Shown here: positions 1 through 9,839 of the stretch, in pieces | Layout: every line of letters starts with the position of its first letter | Position numbering within the stretch: position 1 is the stretch's first letter | Translations under genes and position numbers: made by a program | Notes under the pieces: generated by a model | Seen by the model: the letters and a program-made list of their open reading frames with translations, nothing else | What the model was told of the DNA's origin: nothing | Databases searched by the model: none | From: Brasilonema sp. CT11 | GTDB taxonomy: Bacteria > Cyanobacteriota > Cyanobacteriia > Cyanobacteriales > Nostocaceae | Length of the DNA stretch: 64,000 nt | Assembly (NCBI RefSeq): GCF_017982655.1 | Contig: NZ_JABXYX010000011.1 | Location: 1-64,000, forward strand | Reading direction: 5' to 3'

Positions 1-108
1 ATAGACAATCAACCACTTCTGTTGCCTGCGAGGATTGTCGCTTGTGGCTATTTTTTGTTTGATTTGTTCTAACCTTAGATGCGGTTGAACCCTGCTTACC
101 CTTGCCAT
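1..108 (-). CDS. N-terminal part of a helix-turn-helix/transposase-like protein (runs off the window)
   Basis: An open frame of 36 codons runs from an ATG at 108 to the window edge with no stop. It begins MARVSRVQPHL and contains SDNPRRQQKWLIVY. This resembles the start of winged-helix/IS630-family transposase-like proteins common in cyanobacteria, from memory of the family only. It lies 15 bp downstream of the toxin gene on the same strand. The body of the protein is outside the window, so whether it is intact is unknown. Recognition rests on a short stretch, hence moderate confidence. Confidence 0.5.
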   Translation of the reverse strand, partial: MARVSRVQPHLRLEQIKQKIATSDNPRRQQKWLIVY

Positions 109-123
109 AACCTTGTAATTCTT

Positions 124-549
124 TTAACTTATATCCATTTTACTATTTTTACGCTTCAGAACGCGGATTGGTATCACTTGGACATTGATCCCTAATTCTA
201 AATCAGCCCAAGTTTTATCGGTAGTTAGTATTGGCAAATCCAAGGATTTACCCAGCGCTAAACAAGCTCTATCGCCAAAAGATAATCCAGCCTGTCTTGT
301 TAACGGACGTAACAATCCGGCATAATAAGCCATTTCAGTATCAAAGTGAATCACATCTAACCCGAGATTACTGATAACTTCCCTCACTTCTGCCTCAGAC
401 ATTCCAGTATCAGCAAGTTTTGCTACAACTTCACTCAAATTCACGCTACTGATAGCAGCTACAGTGAGAACATTTATGACCCTTTCGCTACTAGGTTCAT
501 TGTTTAAAAGCGCCAAAATAGCAGAAGCATCCAAAATATAATCACTCAC
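124..549 (-). CDS. vapC: PIN-domain toxin, VapC family
   Basis: A 141-residue single PIN domain, predicted to be a Mg-dependent RNase acting as the toxin of a type II toxin-antitoxin pair. The acidic active-site residues are in the expected order: Asp7 in YILDASA, Glu40 in NLSE, Asp93 in FGDRACLALG and Asp111 in LTTDKTW. Length is normal for VapC. The gene overlaps the upstream AbrB-type gene by 8 bp (542-549), the usual antitoxin-then-toxin order with translational coupling. Family and role are clear; the RNA target cannot be told from sequence. Confidence 0.92.
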   Translation of the reverse strand: MSDYILDASAILALLNNEPSSERVINVLTVAAISSVNLSEVVAKLADTGMSEAEVREVISNLGLDVIHFDTEMAYYAGLLRPLTRQAGLSFGDRACLALGKSLDLPILTTDKTWADLELGINVQVIPIRVLKRKNSKMDIS

Positions 550-790
550 TCAAATTCTCCTGACGTCGTTCTGCTATGAGTTCATCACTCAGCGATCGCC
601 CCTGGGGAACATATCGACGCACTATTTCTTGTGCTCGTTTAATTGCCATATCTAATGTAAAAATTCTCAATTCCCCATTCACTAGCCCAATCATAACTTC
701 ATCGCCTACTTCCAATCCTAATTGTTTGCGATACTCAGATGGAATCACAACTCTGCCACCCTCAGATATTTTTGTCTTAATTGTTTGCAT
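542..790 (-). CDS. AbrB/MazE-fold antitoxin of the VapC pair
   Basis: An 82-residue protein with an N-terminal swapped-hairpin AbrB/SpoVT DNA-binding fold: KISEGGRVVIPSEYRKQLGL followed by GDEVMIGL. The C-terminal half (about residues 50-82) is charged and helical and would be the toxin-binding tail. It is the first gene of the pair, so by analogy with other VapBC loci it probably represses its own promoter just upstream (about 791-850). This upstream DNA is AT-rich, with no clear operator palindrome that I can point to. Confidence 0.9.
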   Translation of the reverse strand: MQTIKTKISEGGRVVIPSEYRKQLGLEVGDEVMIGLVNGELRIFTLDMAIKRAQEIVRRYVPQGRSLSDELIAERRQENLSE

Positions 791-1300
791 ATGACATATT
801 TACATGATTTTGACATAATAAGTAACAAAATTATATCCCATATACATGCACCCTCAATTGGAACAATCGGTTGTTACTTTTAGAAAGGACTGAAGCTTTT
901 GTGAAGACTTTTTACTACGAAAATTGTTGAATTTTGTTATTGAATAGGAAGAAAGAAGACTTAAGATTTCTTCTTGTTGTATTGCAGGGAAGAGGGAACA
1001 AAACAATTCAAAGTATGCCCTATGTCCAGAGGACACGCTGCGTGAACGCCTCCGGCGTGCACTTTGCGCATACAAAAAAAGAATTCTTTAATTTTGAATT
1101 TGAGCGCAGCGAGTGGTGACCGCGTTTTTTCATTAGTTCGTGTCCTAATCTACCTGGCGACTGGTAGATTTCATCGTTTGATTAGTTGAATTTATAAGTT
1201 TGAATAAAAATAATATTTGATTCTATCAATCAACTTATTTAAAGTGAAAACATCAAGTACTTTAGTGGAGGCTTCATAGAAGTAAAGCCGCCGAACTCTA
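791..1300. other. Intergenic region with a repeat hairpin
   Basis: 510 bp between the divergent antitoxin and pentapeptide genes. I see AT-rich DNA plus a short GC-rich palindromic repeat around 1030-1072 (ACGCC-TCC-GGCGT hairpin at 1046-1058) of the kind scattered through this window. Short frames here (854-1075 minus, 934-1119 plus) run through the repeat, lack family resemblance and are probably not genes. Confidence 0.5.
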
Positions 1301-1810
1301 GTGAATAAATCAAACTTAAAAAAATTAACTAGCTGGCTCGTAACTACAGTATTTTTAGTACTTGTAGTCGCATTTTCTCTGTTTAACCAGCCTAATGCGA
1401 TCGCTCAATCACAAACACCATCTATAACCACGCAATCTACACCTGTTCCCATAACATCTGTAGTAGCAAATGTTAGGCATTTACTACAAACCAACGAATG
1501 TGTAGGCTGCAATCTCATTGGAGCAAAGCTCAAAGATACAAACCTGCAAGCTGCAAACTTAGAAAATGCTAACTTGCAAGGTGCTGATTTAGAAAGAGCA
1601 AACTTACAAGGAACTAACCTGGCTGGTGCTAACCTGCAAGGAGCTGATTTAGGTAAGACAAACATCATAGGAGCAAACTTAGAGAGAGCAAACCTCTTTG
1701 ATGCGGACTTAGAGAAAGCAAATCTCACAGATGCGAATATAGTGGGGGCAAACCTGCAAGGGGCTGATTTGGAAGGCTCAATAAGACCCCAAGGATTCAC
1801 CATTCAGTGA
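1301..1810 (+). CDS. Secreted pentapeptide-repeat protein
   Basis: 169 residues starting at a GTG. Residues about 1-35 form a signal peptide: basic start, hydrophobic TTVFLVLVVAFSLF, then an Ala-rich cleavage region ending near AIAQ. After a short linker, residues about 70-160 are tandem A(N/D)LxxA pentapeptide repeats (for example ANLQGADLERANLQGTNLAGA), which fold as a right-handed quadrilateral beta-helix. CVGCNL just before the repeats has two Cys that might be redox-active or bind a ligand. A strong hairpin terminator follows at 1863-1891. Function is unknown; export to periplasm or thylakoid lumen is inferred. Confidence 0.85.
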   Translation: MNKSNLKKLTSWLVTTVFLVLVVAFSLFNQPNAIAQSQTPSITTQSTPVPITSVVANVRHLLQTNECVGCNLIGAKLKDTNLQAANLENANLQGADLERANLQGTNLAGANLQGADLGKTNIIGANLERANLFDADLEKANLTDANIVGANLQGADLEGSIRPQGFTIQ

Positions 1811-1862
1811 TCAAGCCTCTTTGCGCGAAATAAACGCTAATTGAATATTTCCCCGGTTGACT

Positions 1863-1892
1863 CCAACTGATTGCTTGTGTCAGTTGGGGTTT
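1863..1892 (+). terminator. Rho-independent terminator after the pentapeptide gene
   Basis: An 8-bp perfect stem, CCAACTGA (1863-1870) and TCAGTTGG (1880-1887), with a 9-nt loop, followed by GGTTTTTG. Placed 53 bp after the stop codon. Confidence 0.8.
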
Positions 1893-2034
1893 TTGTTGGT
1901 ATAGTGTACCATTTAGTCCAGAAAATATCTCCAAGCGTCGAAATTGCCTCACAAATCAACTGTCTGTACTCGCCGACATCTTTGGACAGGGACAATTTGA
2001 CCGCCCTCAAAGATCAATCCTCGAAACGAACACG

Positions 2035-2077
2035 AGCAGGTGAAGGAAGTCCTGTTTTTTCCAGGATTTCACCTGCT
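2035..2077. terminator. Hairpin between convergent genes, possible terminator
   Basis: AGCAGGTGA (2035-2043) pairs with TCACCTGCT (2069-2077), with an inner TCCTG/CAGGA stem and a TTTTTT loop. It sits between the pentapeptide gene and the convergent raf1. No T-run follows the stem on either strand, so termination is only likely. Confidence 0.5.
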
Positions 2078-2097
2078 TAGAGCTTAATAGTCAATAT

Positions 2098-3177
2098 TTA
2101 CTCGTCAATTTGCCAAAAGTCCTTGGTCACATTTTCATCCAAAATCTTCTTTGGTCGCACAATTACGATTACTTTACCAAGCAAAGGAATTTCCGGTGCT
2201 GTTTCAAACCATTGGAAATCTAATTCACCAGAGTTATCAACAACAAAGTAACTATTAGAGTCCCATTCTCGCTCTTGCCGGTCTACAACAACTAACACAG
2301 GTTGTGAGGAATTTTGTGTTTGGTTGGGAAAGCTATCGCTCTTGCACAAAATCACCACTGGATCTTCTGCACTCAACAAAATCTGCCAACCTGGTAACGG
2401 TACCCAAGCTTGCTCTCCAGCAAACTTGACCATACCAAATGGTTCTATCCCTTCTACTATGGGTACTGCTTTGAAATCTTGTGCGGTTATTGGCAACTCA
2501 CCCACAACTGGTATCATACGCGGTAATTCTTCCTCAGAGTCCAGGCGATAAAAGGGCAACAAGGGAGCAGGACGTTTGGGGACTACCGTAAAATCTGTTA
2601 ATAACTGTTCGATTTGCTTCCTTGCTGTTTGTGAGTGAGCGAAACGCAAACCTTTGGCTATGAGGCGAGAGCGTTCTTGTAAGTCTGAGTTTTGGCGGGC
2701 GAGTTTCCAAGAATGATATGCTACTGCATCTCCCGGATAACTTTCAAACCCCTCTGGTAGGGTACGAAGGCGAGAGAAATCCTTTACTGCTTTGGCGACT
2801 TCCCGCGCCTCATCAATATCAAGTTTGTGCTGGAAGGTGAGTTCTGCAGCTGCTGCGCGTTCTTCTTGGGTGAGTAAGCGTAGTTCGTACAAAACATCAC
2901 TACCTCGTGTTGAGTAATGCGATCGCGCTGCTTGGGATGCACCGACCTTTTCTATAGAATTGTACACTTGAGCGCCAACAACGACTTGATTTTGTTGTAT
3001 CGGCTCAAATCCAGTTCCTTCAAAGATGGTTTGGGGATCATAACCAAGTTTTTGCAGTTGGGCGATCGCAATTCCCCATTCCACCCAGGTGCCTTGCTTT
3101 TGTCTGAGCTTTCGCACCAATTCTTGTGCGATTTCACTATTATCCGAATTTTGAGCATTGGGTGGTAGGTCAGTCAT
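2098..3177 (-). CDS. raf1: Rubisco accumulation factor 1
   Basis: 359 residues, normal for cyanobacterial Raf1, an assembly chaperone that clamps RbcL dimers and hands them on for L8S8 Rubisco assembly in the cytosol. The N-terminal alpha domain (residues about 15-190) has the typical helical text: VRKLRQKQGTWVEWG, the GTGFEPIQQNQVVVGAQVY stretch, and YELRLLTQEERAAAAEL. The C-terminal beta domain (about 200-345) has PLLPFYRLDSEEELPRMIPV and LPGWQILLSAEDPVV. No rbc gene is in the window; Raf1 is often unlinked from rbcLXS. The ATG at 3177 matches the family start. Confidence 0.93.
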   Translation of the reverse strand: MTDLPPNAQNSDNSEIAQELVRKLRQKQGTWVEWGIAIAQLQKLGYDPQTIFEGTGFEPIQQNQVVVGAQVYNSIEKVGASQAARSHYSTRGSDVLYELRLLTQEERAAAAELTFQHKLDIDEAREVAKAVKDFSRLRTLPEGFESYPGDAVAYHSWKLARQNSDLQERSRLIAKGLRFAHSQTARKQIEQLLTDFTVVPKRPAPLLPFYRLDSEEELPRMIPVVGELPITAQDFKAVPIVEGIEPFGMVKFAGEQAWVPLPGWQILLSAEDPVVILCKSDSFPNQTQNSSQPVLVVVDRQEREWDSNSYFVVDNSGELDFQWFETAPEIPLLGKVIVIVRPKKILDENVTKDFWQIDE

Positions 3178-3567
3178 AATCCACTAACAACTTCAAGGGA
3201 GAGCAGTTCATTGCTTGTTGCATTTTACCAAAAACAGCGATTTAAATCGCCTCCGTCCTCATACGCTCAACCGATGTTTCTTTATATTTCCTATAGCTGA
3301 GTATTTCTATCGATTCAGCAAGTGAAGTTTTACAATATTATTGCTTACGTCTTATAGCAATTTTTTTTATTTTTTAATTTACGTTTTTATACTGAAAAAT
3401 CAAAATTAGTCGCCTAAATTTTTTCGTATAAATAAGTACAAAAGGTTTAAATAGTCAATTTCTTCACAAATGATCCGGGTATCTGCTGCTTCTGCTTGTA
3501 TGATGTTTCCAAGCGAAGCTGGTATGAAATATAACAAAAGTGTCCGATAAGGATTTAAAAATTTTTT
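3178..3567. other. Divergent intergenic region
   Basis: 390 bp between raf1 (minus) and the receiver-GAF gene (plus), so promoters for both should lie here. It is AT-rich; a small palindrome GCGATTTAAATCGC lies around 3238-3251. No recognisable operator or RNA. Confidence 0.4.
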
Positions 3568-4578
3568 ATGGATAATCAAACTCCTGAACTGGATAAGATT
3601 CGCCATCCATTATTGACTATAGAAAAACCAAAAAAGCAAAAAATTTTGGTAGTTGATGACGAACAAGATAATCTCGATTTACTTTACCGCACCTTCCGGC
3701 GCGACTTTCATGTCTTGAAAGCAGACAGTGGTATGAAGGCTCTGCAAATCTTAGCAACTGAAGGGGAAGTAGCTGTGATTATATCCGATCAACGAATGCC
3801 CCAAATGAAGGGAACTGAGTTTCTAAGTAAGACAGTGCCTCAGTTTCCAGATACCCTAAGAATTATCCTTACAGGTTTTACTGATGTTCAAGACTTAGTA
3901 GAAGCGATTAATACAGGACAGGTTTATAAGTTTATCACCAAGCCTTGGGATCCAGGGCAATTGAAGGCAGTTGTCCAACAAGCAGCCCAAACTTACGATT
4001 TGCTCAAGCAACGTACAGAAGAATTGCAACGTGCTCATGCTCAAAGAGCACTACTGAGTGTTTTAGTGCAGGTTACTCAAGAATATACTTGTTTGGAAAC
4101 AACTCTCAACTCTATTGCTAGGGCATTTGGTGAAAATTTTGCAACTCATAACTGTATATTGCAGTTAGTAAACGGTAATACCTTGGCTGCAAATCAAGGA
4201 ACTTACAGTACGACAGGTAAAGTGAAAAACTGGCTCGCTCAAGATCCACTCACAATTGAGGCGATAAGCCCAAGGCTTGACGCACAGCGTATCGTCACTC
4301 ACGAAATGCAAGTCTCGCTCAATGTACTTAATGACCAAAAGTTACTTGGTGTTGGTCACTACTCAGATAACAAAGTTCAAGCACATCTGGTTATTCCGAT
4401 AACCTATCGCCAAGAAGTATTGGCAGTGTTATCACTACAGTGGCAACAACCCCAGACTTTGAGCGAAGATGAACTTAAATTCCTTGATTTGTCTGCTGAA
4501 CTGATAGCGATCGCGCTGCGCGCAGTGTCTGCTCATGATCAAGCTCCAGCAGGAAGCGCTACCATTGGCTATGAATGA
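3568..4578 (+). CDS. Response regulator: receiver plus GAF-like domain
   Basis: 336 residues. The receiver domain (about 24-145) has the acidic pair DD30-31, phosphoacceptor Asp74 in IISDQRMPQMKG and the conserved Lys in FITKPWDPG. This variant (DQRMPxMxG, FITKPW) is the one usually seen in RpfG-like and hybrid-signalling receivers. A helical linker follows (about 140-165), then a GAF-like domain (about 165-325) ending in LSEDELKFLDLSAELIAIAL. No DNA-binding, HD-GYP or GGDEF output is present. The ligand is unknown and no kinase is adjacent. Confidence 0.85.
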   Translation: MDNQTPELDKIRHPLLTIEKPKKQKILVVDDEQDNLDLLYRTFRRDFHVLKADSGMKALQILATEGEVAVIISDQRMPQMKGTEFLSKTVPQFPDTLRIILTGFTDVQDLVEAINTGQVYKFITKPWDPGQLKAVVQQAAQTYDLLKQRTEELQRAHAQRALLSVLVQVTQEYTCLETTLNSIARAFGENFATHNCILQLVNGNTLAANQGTYSTTGKVKNWLAQDPLTIEAISPRLDAQRIVTHEMQVSLNVLNDQKLLGVGHYSDNKVQAHLVIPITYRQEVLAVLSLQWQQPQTLSEDELKFLDLSAELIAIALRAVSAHDQAPAGSATIGYE

Positions 4579-4788
4579 CACAAAGTCGCGATGAAACAAC
4601 AAAATAAACACTAATCCAAATTCAAGTTTACAGGAAATTTATAGAGATAGCTCCAAAAAGTTCGTTTTGCAGCAGTAACACATTACCCTGTTGCAAACGA
4701 TATGATGGGAATGCTAGTAATAACGAAAGCTTAGTTGTTAATGATTAGTTATTAGTACTTTGCTTCTAATGCTAATGACTAATGACCC

Positions 4789-4868
4789 TTCGGGTTCGCC
4801 AGTCGCCTGCGGAGGGAAATACTTCCGCAGCGCTGGTCTCACTAATGACTAATAACAAATGACTAATG
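4789..4868. repeat. Palindromic repeat plus ACTAATGAC tandem repeat
   Basis: The interval before the DUF445 gene contains a GC-rich hairpin unit (CCCTTCGGG and CTGCGGAGGGAAATACTTCCGCAG, about 4789-4845) flanked by repeated CTAATGACTAATGAC words. The last copy supplies the ATG of the next gene. A related hairpin is at about 35080-35130 and the CTAATGAC word recurs at about 28760-28790. Confidence 0.7.
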
Positions 4869-6116
4869 ACTTTGGATTGGTCTCATCTTTGGCTTTATGT
4901 CTCTCCCCCAATAGTGGGTGGAATTATTGGCTACTTCACTAACGATATAGCCATCAAAATGTTATTTCGTCCCTACCGTGCAATTTACATCAGTGGACGA
5001 AAAATACCTTTTACACCTGGATTGATTCCCCGCAATCAGGAACGGCTTGCTAAGAATGTCTCAGATACAATTATGGGGTCGCTATTGACACCCCAAGAGT
5101 TGCAAAAACTAGCGCGGCGATTGTTGCAAACAGAACGCATCCAAGGAGCAATTCTCTGGATCTTGCGACTGGCAATTGACCAACTAAAATCCGATAAAGA
5201 GCAGAAAACTGCTAAAATCTTGTCGGGAATTTTGCGGGATTTGTTAGGAGAATCCTTACCGCGTCTTTTGAAGGTGTTGGCGCGGCGGGAAGACTTTTTA
5301 GAGGCGCAAGTTAATCAAATTTTTGACCAGATATTACTGGACTTTCAATTAACCGACGAACAAGCCACTCGTCTGGGTGATTGGTTGTTACAGGTTGTCA
5401 TACCGCCGGAGATTTTGCGACTAGCAGTTATTGACTTTTTGACGGATCGTACGATTCAAACTATTGACGAAAGTTTTCGGGAAAAAACCAGCGGTACCTA
5501 TTGGGTTGTGGCAAATCTGTTTGGTTTACGCAATACTTTGACGCGCCTACGGACTTACTGTTTGGATGAGAAAGATGCTACCAATACTCGCTTGCAGGAA
5601 TTGATTCAACAGTTACAGCTGCGCGATCGCCTTAAGCAACTTCTACAAAGTTTTTCTTTGGAAAGTTTACCAATAGGTACAGTACGACAGCTGCGAAAGA
5701 CGACACGCGAAACCGTCCGCAATTACGCACAAACGCGTGGTAGCGACTTACTCCAAGGATTAGGTAGTTCCGTTGACTGGGAAAATGTTGCTATGTTGCT
5801 GGTGAATCGCCTCAGCTCCTCTCCTGTTGTGAATGCTTCACTGGAAGTAGTCAGTAAAGAACTAGCTCTTGTTTTAGAGCGGTATTTGGAGAAAGACTTG
5901 GAAGCAATTGTAGCTCAGGCAATTCCCATTTTGGCAATTGACCAAGTGATTGTTGACCGGGTGAAATCAACTTCACCTGCTGATTTAGAAGCAGCAATAG
6001 AAGGGATTGTTAAAAATGAGTTGCAAGCAATTGTGAATTTAGGCGGTATTTTAGGCTTTGTTGTGGGATTGGTGCAAACAATGTTTTTGTTATTTAGTCA
6101 ACAGTTAGGGGTGTAA
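4866..6116 (+). CDS. DUF445 family membrane-associated protein
   Basis: 416 residues, usual length for the family. The N-terminal hydrophobic segment contains [21 protein letters not shown] and the diagnostic [23 protein letters not shown] long amphipathic helical middle part follows, and a C-terminal membrane segment (about 392-412, [18 protein letters not shown]). Members are membrane proteins of unknown function related to YheB of Bacillus spores. The ATG at 4866 lies inside the ACTAATGAC repeat and is the first possible ATG in frame: an in-frame TGA at 4860-4862 blocks anything earlier. Flanked by unrelated genes. Confidence 0.9.
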   Translation: MTLDWSHLWLYVSPPIVGGIIGYFTNDIAIKMLFRPYRAIYISGRKIPFTPGLIPRNQERLAKNVSDTIMGSLLTPQELQKLARRLLQTERIQGAILWILRLAIDQLKSDKEQKTAKILSGILRDLLGESLPRLLKVLARREDFLEAQVNQIFDQILLDFQLTDEQATRLGDWLLQVVIPPEILRLAVIDFLTDRTIQTIDESFREKTSGTYWVVANLFGLRNTLTRLRTYCLDEKDATNTRLQELIQQLQLRDRLKQLLQSFSLESLPIGTVRQLRKTTRETVRNYAQTRGSDLLQGLGSSVDWENVAMLLVNRLSSSPVVNASLEVVSKELALVLERYLEKDLEAIVAQAIPILAIDQVIVDRVKSTSPADLEAAIEGIVKNELQAIVNLGGILGFVVGLVQTMFLLFSQQLGV

Positions 6117-6190
6117 GGGATATAGAGTCTTGCCGCGACACCAGGGGTGGCGGTCTTTCAAAACAATCTTTAACTCAACAGTACTGATTT

Positions 6191-7663
6191 TTAAGCTAGT
6201 AAGTGCTGTTGAACCTGCATCACCAATTCATTTGTCCAGTAATTGACGAGTTCTGCGGCTTCGGCTTCTACCATAACTCGGATGAGTGGCTCTGTACCAG
6301 AGGCGCGGACTAAAACTCTACCAGAATCTCCCATTGCTGCTTCCGCGCGGGCGATCGCCTGTTGCAGCGGTTCACATTCTTTCCATCCCAAACGCTTGGA
6401 TTTGTCTTCGACTCGGACATTTTGCAACAGTTGGGGATAGGTTTGAAAGCTTTGAGTCACCATTTCTGATAACGGGACACCAGCTTGTTGCACTAACGCT
6501 GCTATATGTAAGGCTGTTAACAAGCCATCTCCGGTCATACCATAGTGACGACAGAGGATATGACCTGATTGTTCACCCCCTAGCATTCCTCCAGTCCGCA
6601 ACATTTCCGCTTGGACGTACTGATCACCAACTGCTGTGCGAATGAATTGACCACCAACTTGCTTCCATGCTCTTTCAAAACCTAAGTTTGCCATAACAGT
6701 GGAAACAATCAGGTCACCTGGCAGTTGTTGGTTTTGCTTTAGTTTTTGTCCCCAGAGGTAGAGGATGTAATCCCCATTGATCGCTCTTCCGGTGTTGTCT
6801 ACAGCCAAAACGCGGTCTGCATCACCATCAAAAGCGAAGCCTAAATCGGCATTGTGTTCTTGTACGGCGGCTTGGAGAATTTCTAGGTGAGTGGAACCGC
6901 AGTTGACGTTGATGCGATCGCCATCTGGTTCGTTATGTAAGTAGATGACTTGGGCCCCCATCTCCTTAAATACCGATGGTGCTAGACCAACAACTGCTCC
7001 CCATGCCAAGTCTAAAACAATTTTCATACCCTGAAAATTCATCGCACCGTGCAGGGGTTTTTTCAATGCTTCAACATAACTTCCCACTAAGTCCAAGCGC
7101 GAGTAATACCGTCCGCAATCGCTACAGTTTGCAGAAGCCATACCACGCACTCCTGCTTCTATTTCTGTTTGCAAAGCTTGAGATAGCTTCATTCCATCCG
7201 CGCCAAAAAATTTAATGCCGTTGTCTTCTGGCGGGTTGTGGCTAGCAGAAATCATCACCCCACCTATGGCATCGGTGACGCTGGTAAGATATGCAACGCA
7301 AGGAGTAGGACATAGTCCCAAATGCCACACTTCTAATCCTGCGGCTGTTAACCCTGCACTTAACGACATCGCCAGCATATCACTAGAGTTTCTGGAGTCT
7401 TGGCCGAGGATAATTGGTCCTGGGTTGGAAGCATGACTACGCAAAACAGTACCTGCCCAAAAGCCTACTTGTAATGCTAGGGGTGCACCCAGCAAGTCTC
7501 CCACTCGTCCTCGAATACCATCTGTACCAAACAGGGGTGTACCCACAAGTGATGCTAAGTTCAACCCAAAACCGCCCTCATTAAGTTTGTTTTCCGATTC
7601 AACAACATTAGTTGTTGAATTTTCTGAGACAGTAGCTTGAGTTCGAGTTATGTATGAAACCAT
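6191..7663 (-). CDS. glmM: Phosphoglucosamine mutase
   Basis: Interconverts glucosamine-6-phosphate and glucosamine-1-phosphate for UDP-GlcNAc and peptidoglycan. About 490 residues from ATG 7663 (MVSYITRT); the longer frame from 7684 adds only MCGVFLL and is less likely. Visible features: [11 protein letters not shown] near the start, the active-site serine loop [13 protein letters not shown] with the phospho-Ser near residue 141, the Mg loop DGDADR, the sugar-binding GGEQSGH, and the C-terminal phosphate-binding [16 protein letters not shown] 40-residue N-terminal extension before [13 protein letters not shown] is typical of cyanobacterial members. Monocistronic by context. Confidence 0.95.
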   Translation of the reverse strand: MVSYITRTQATVSENSTTNVVESENKLNEGGFGLNLASLVGTPLFGTDGIRGRVGDLLGAPLALQVGFWAGTVLRSHASNPGPIILGQDSRNSSDMLAMSLSAGLTAAGLEVWHLGLCPTPCVAYLTSVTDAIGGVMISASHNPPEDNGIKFFGADGMKLSQALQTEIEAGVRGMASANCSDCGRYYSRLDLVGSYVEALKKPLHGAMNFQGMKIVLDLAWGAVVGLAPSVFKEMGAQVIYLHNEPDGDRINVNCGSTHLEILQAAVQEHNADLGFAFDGDADRVLAVDNTGRAINGDYILYLWGQKLKQNQQLPGDLIVSTVMANLGFERAWKQVGGQFIRTAVGDQYVQAEMLRTGGMLGGEQSGHILCRHYGMTGDGLLTALHIAALVQQAGVPLSEMVTQSFQTYPQLLQNVRVEDKSKRLGWKECEPLQQAIARAEAAMGDSGRVLVRASGTEPLIRVMVEAEAAELVNYWTNELVMQVQQHLLA

Positions 7664-8038
7664 AAGTAAAAAAACCCCACACACTCACACTGGAGAATAG
7701 CACTTTCAACAATATTCAACAATATTCAACAATTTCTGCTGGATGCCTTTCAATCGGCATACTTTACTGTTTATTGTTTCATTTTGACTCAAAGTCGTTG
7801 TAAGTATTTTTTAAGTATTTTTTTGTATTTATAAAGATATTGTAAACTACTGGGCTACATCAAAAAGTGCTCTCAAGACTTATCACTAGGAACTTACAAA
7901 TATCTCAGATGGTCTCAACTTAAACATTTTTAATATAATTTCTCATCAAATAGTTCTACTGTAACGTTTTAGTGGCTTGTGTAGCCGTTCGTAAATTAGA
8001 CTTCAGCAGTTGACATTTTATAGTCGAGCAAATTTAGC
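7664..8038. other. Divergent intergenic region with ATTCAACA repeats
   Basis: 375 bp between glmM and heme oxygenase. Near-tandem CAACAATATT units lie at 7708-7736. The rest is AT-rich, with several TAAGTATTTTT words near 7801-7830. The heme oxygenase promoter should be here but I cannot place it. Confidence 0.4.
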
Positions 8039-8752
8039 ATGAGCAGCAATTTAGCAACAAAATTACGTGTCGGAACCAAAAAAGCCCATACAATGGCAGA
8101 AAATGTTGGTTTTGTCAAGTGTTTTTTAAAAGGAGTCGTAGAAAAAAACTCCTATCGGAAGCTGGTAGCTAACTTTTACTTCATCTACTCAGCGATGGAA
8201 GAGGAGATGGAGAAGCATGCCAATCATCCGATTATTTCAAAAATCAATTTTCCTCAACTTCACCGTAAGGAAACTTTGGAGCAAGACCTCACCTACTACT
8301 ATGGGGCAAACTGGCGCGAGCAAATCCAACTCTCTTCGGCGGGTGAAGCTTATGTGCAACGGATTCGGGAACTATCTCAAAACGAACCAGAACTATTAGT
8401 TGCTCACTCTTACACCCGATACCTTGGGGACTTATCTGGTGGACAAATTCTCAAAGGAATTGCTGAAACTGCGATGAACCTTTCTGACGGAGGAACCGCC
8501 TTCTATGAATTTGATGAGATTCCAGATGAGAAGGGGTTCAAAGCAAAATACCGTCAAACTTTGGATGAATTAGCTATAGATGATGCGACTGCTGATCGCA
8601 TTGTTGATGAAGCAAACGCCGCCTTTGGCATGAACATGAAGATGTTCCAAGAGTTGGAAGGAAATCTTATCAAAGCAGTTGGAATCATGCTTTTCAACAG
8701 CATCACACGTCGTCGCACACGCGGTAGTACCGAACTCGCAACTGCTGAGTAA
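8039..8752 (+). CDS. ho1: Heme oxygenase, biliverdin-producing
   Basis: 237 residues, the normal size of cyanobacterial HO1. It opens heme to biliverdin IX-alpha with CO and iron release, using ferredoxin electrons; biliverdin feeds phycocyanobilin and hence phycobilisomes and phytochromes. The proximal heme ligand is His17 in GTKKAHTMAENVGFVKCFLKG. The distal-helix signature is SYTRYLGDLSGGQILKG. The ATG at 8039 gives the family's MSxNLA start. It stands alone, divergent from glmM. hemC later in the window belongs to the same broad tetrapyrrole pathway. Confidence 0.96.
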   Translation: MSSNLATKLRVGTKKAHTMAENVGFVKCFLKGVVEKNSYRKLVANFYFIYSAMEEEMEKHANHPIISKINFPQLHRKETLEQDLTYYYGANWREQIQLSSAGEAYVQRIRELSQNEPELLVAHSYTRYLGDLSGGQILKGIAETAMNLSDGGTAFYEFDEIPDEKGFKAKYRQTLDELAIDDATADRIVDEANAAFGMNMKMFQELEGNLIKAVGIMLFNSITRRRTRGSTELATAE

Positions 8753-9175
8753 ACATTAGCACAATCTTTTGATTAATTGCTAGGGGCAGCGCCTCTGGGA
8801 TTACCCTTGTATAAAGGGGAATCGCGGGGAAGTTGCCCCTAGTCGCGTCTTGAGCACAATTTACGCATTCAAAAATCAACAGGTTTAGATTCTGACTTTT
8901 CACATTCTGTGAAAAAGGCGATTTGATCGCGAAAGTCGTCCGCGAATAAATTATCTACTACAGCTTTATTTTGACAGGTGTAAAATTCTTCATCTGTTTG
9001 ACACAACTCCGACACATTGAGATTCTAAATTATAAATAGCAGTTTTAGCTTACTTATGTCGTTGTATCACCTGAAAATGATCTTCTTTTTGAAGAAAACT
9101 AAGAGCGCTAAGTTTTTGATGAATTAACAGAATTTAAATTTAACATTTACATACTTTTTACCTTTTATTCATACT
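8753..9175. other. Intergenic region with an inverted-repeat element (8780-8842)
   Basis: 423 bp. CTAGGGGCA (8780-8788) and TGCCCCTAG (8834-8842) are inverted ends of a 63-bp small repeat just after the heme oxygenase stop; it may also act as a terminator. The remaining AT-rich DNA precedes lepB and shows no gene. Confidence 0.5.
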
Positions 9176-9730
9176 ATGTCTCATATTCCTCAACAAAAAA
9201 AAGAAAAACAAGAAAATGTTTTTATAGAAGGAATAAAAACTGTTGGTTTAAGCCTAGTTCTTGCCTTTGGTATTCGCACCTTTATTGCTGAAGCTCGTTA
9301 TATTCCTTCTGGTTCTATGGAGCCAACACTCCAGATTAACGATCGCTTAATCATCGATAAAGTTAGCTATGACTTTACCTCACCTCAGCGAGATGACATT
9401 GTTGTTTTTAATCCAACTAAAACACTACAATCGGAAAATTATCATGACGCTTTCATTAAACGTATAATTGGCTTGCCAGGAGATAAAGTGGAAGTGAAAA
9501 ATGGACTCGTTTATATTAATGACTCGCCTTTAAAAGAAAATTATATTGAAGCTAAACCAGACTATAAATGGGGTCCTGTCATTGTACCAAAGAATTCTTA
9601 TCTAGTTTTAGGAGACAATCGCAATAATAGCTATGACAGTCACTATTGGGGTTTTGTCCCCCGTAATAACATCGTAGGTCGAGCAATTGTTCGCTTTTAT
9701 CCATTCAACCGAATTGGATTTATCAATTAA
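9176..9730 (+). CDS. lepB: Signal peptidase I
   Basis: 184 residues, type I leader peptidase (family S26), cleaving signal peptides at the plasma or thylakoid membrane. One N-terminal membrane segment (about 21-38). Box B has the nucleophile Ser47 in PSGSMEPTL; box D has the general-base Lys95 in [11 protein letters not shown]; box E is [18 protein letters not shown]. All catalytic parts are present. A hairpin overlaps its stop codon. Confidence 0.95.
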   Translation: MSHIPQQKKEKQENVFIEGIKTVGLSLVLAFGIRTFIAEARYIPSGSMEPTLQINDRLIIDKVSYDFTSPQRDDIVVFNPTKTLQSENYHDAFIKRIIGLPGDKVEVKNGLVYINDSPLKENYIEAKPDYKWGPVIVPKNSYLVLGDNRNNSYDSHYWGFVPRNNIVGRAIVRFYPFNRIGFIN

Positions 9731-9752
9731 CCTGTTTATATTTTCAGGTTAA
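9727..9752 (+). terminator. Hairpin overlapping the lepB stop codon
   Basis: TTAACCTG (9727-9734) pairs with CAGGTTAA (9745-9752) across a T-rich loop. No strong T-run follows, so it may be a weak terminator or an mRNA 3-prime stabiliser. Confidence 0.45.
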
Positions 9753-9839
9753 CCAAAGTAAAGAAAAATGGAAAAATCAGAGAAAAAATCTGCGCGTATA
9801 TAATTTTATAAATTATTGAAATGAATATCTATCAACTAT

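Noticed and set aside
854-1075. 73-codon minus-strand frame
   Set aside because: It runs through a palindromic repeat and reads as Arg/Ser-rich low complexity without homology or a start signal.
1405-1803. Long minus-strand frame opposite the pentapeptide gene
   Set aside because: It is the antisense shadow of the repetitive pentapeptide codons; repeats keep the opposite frame open.
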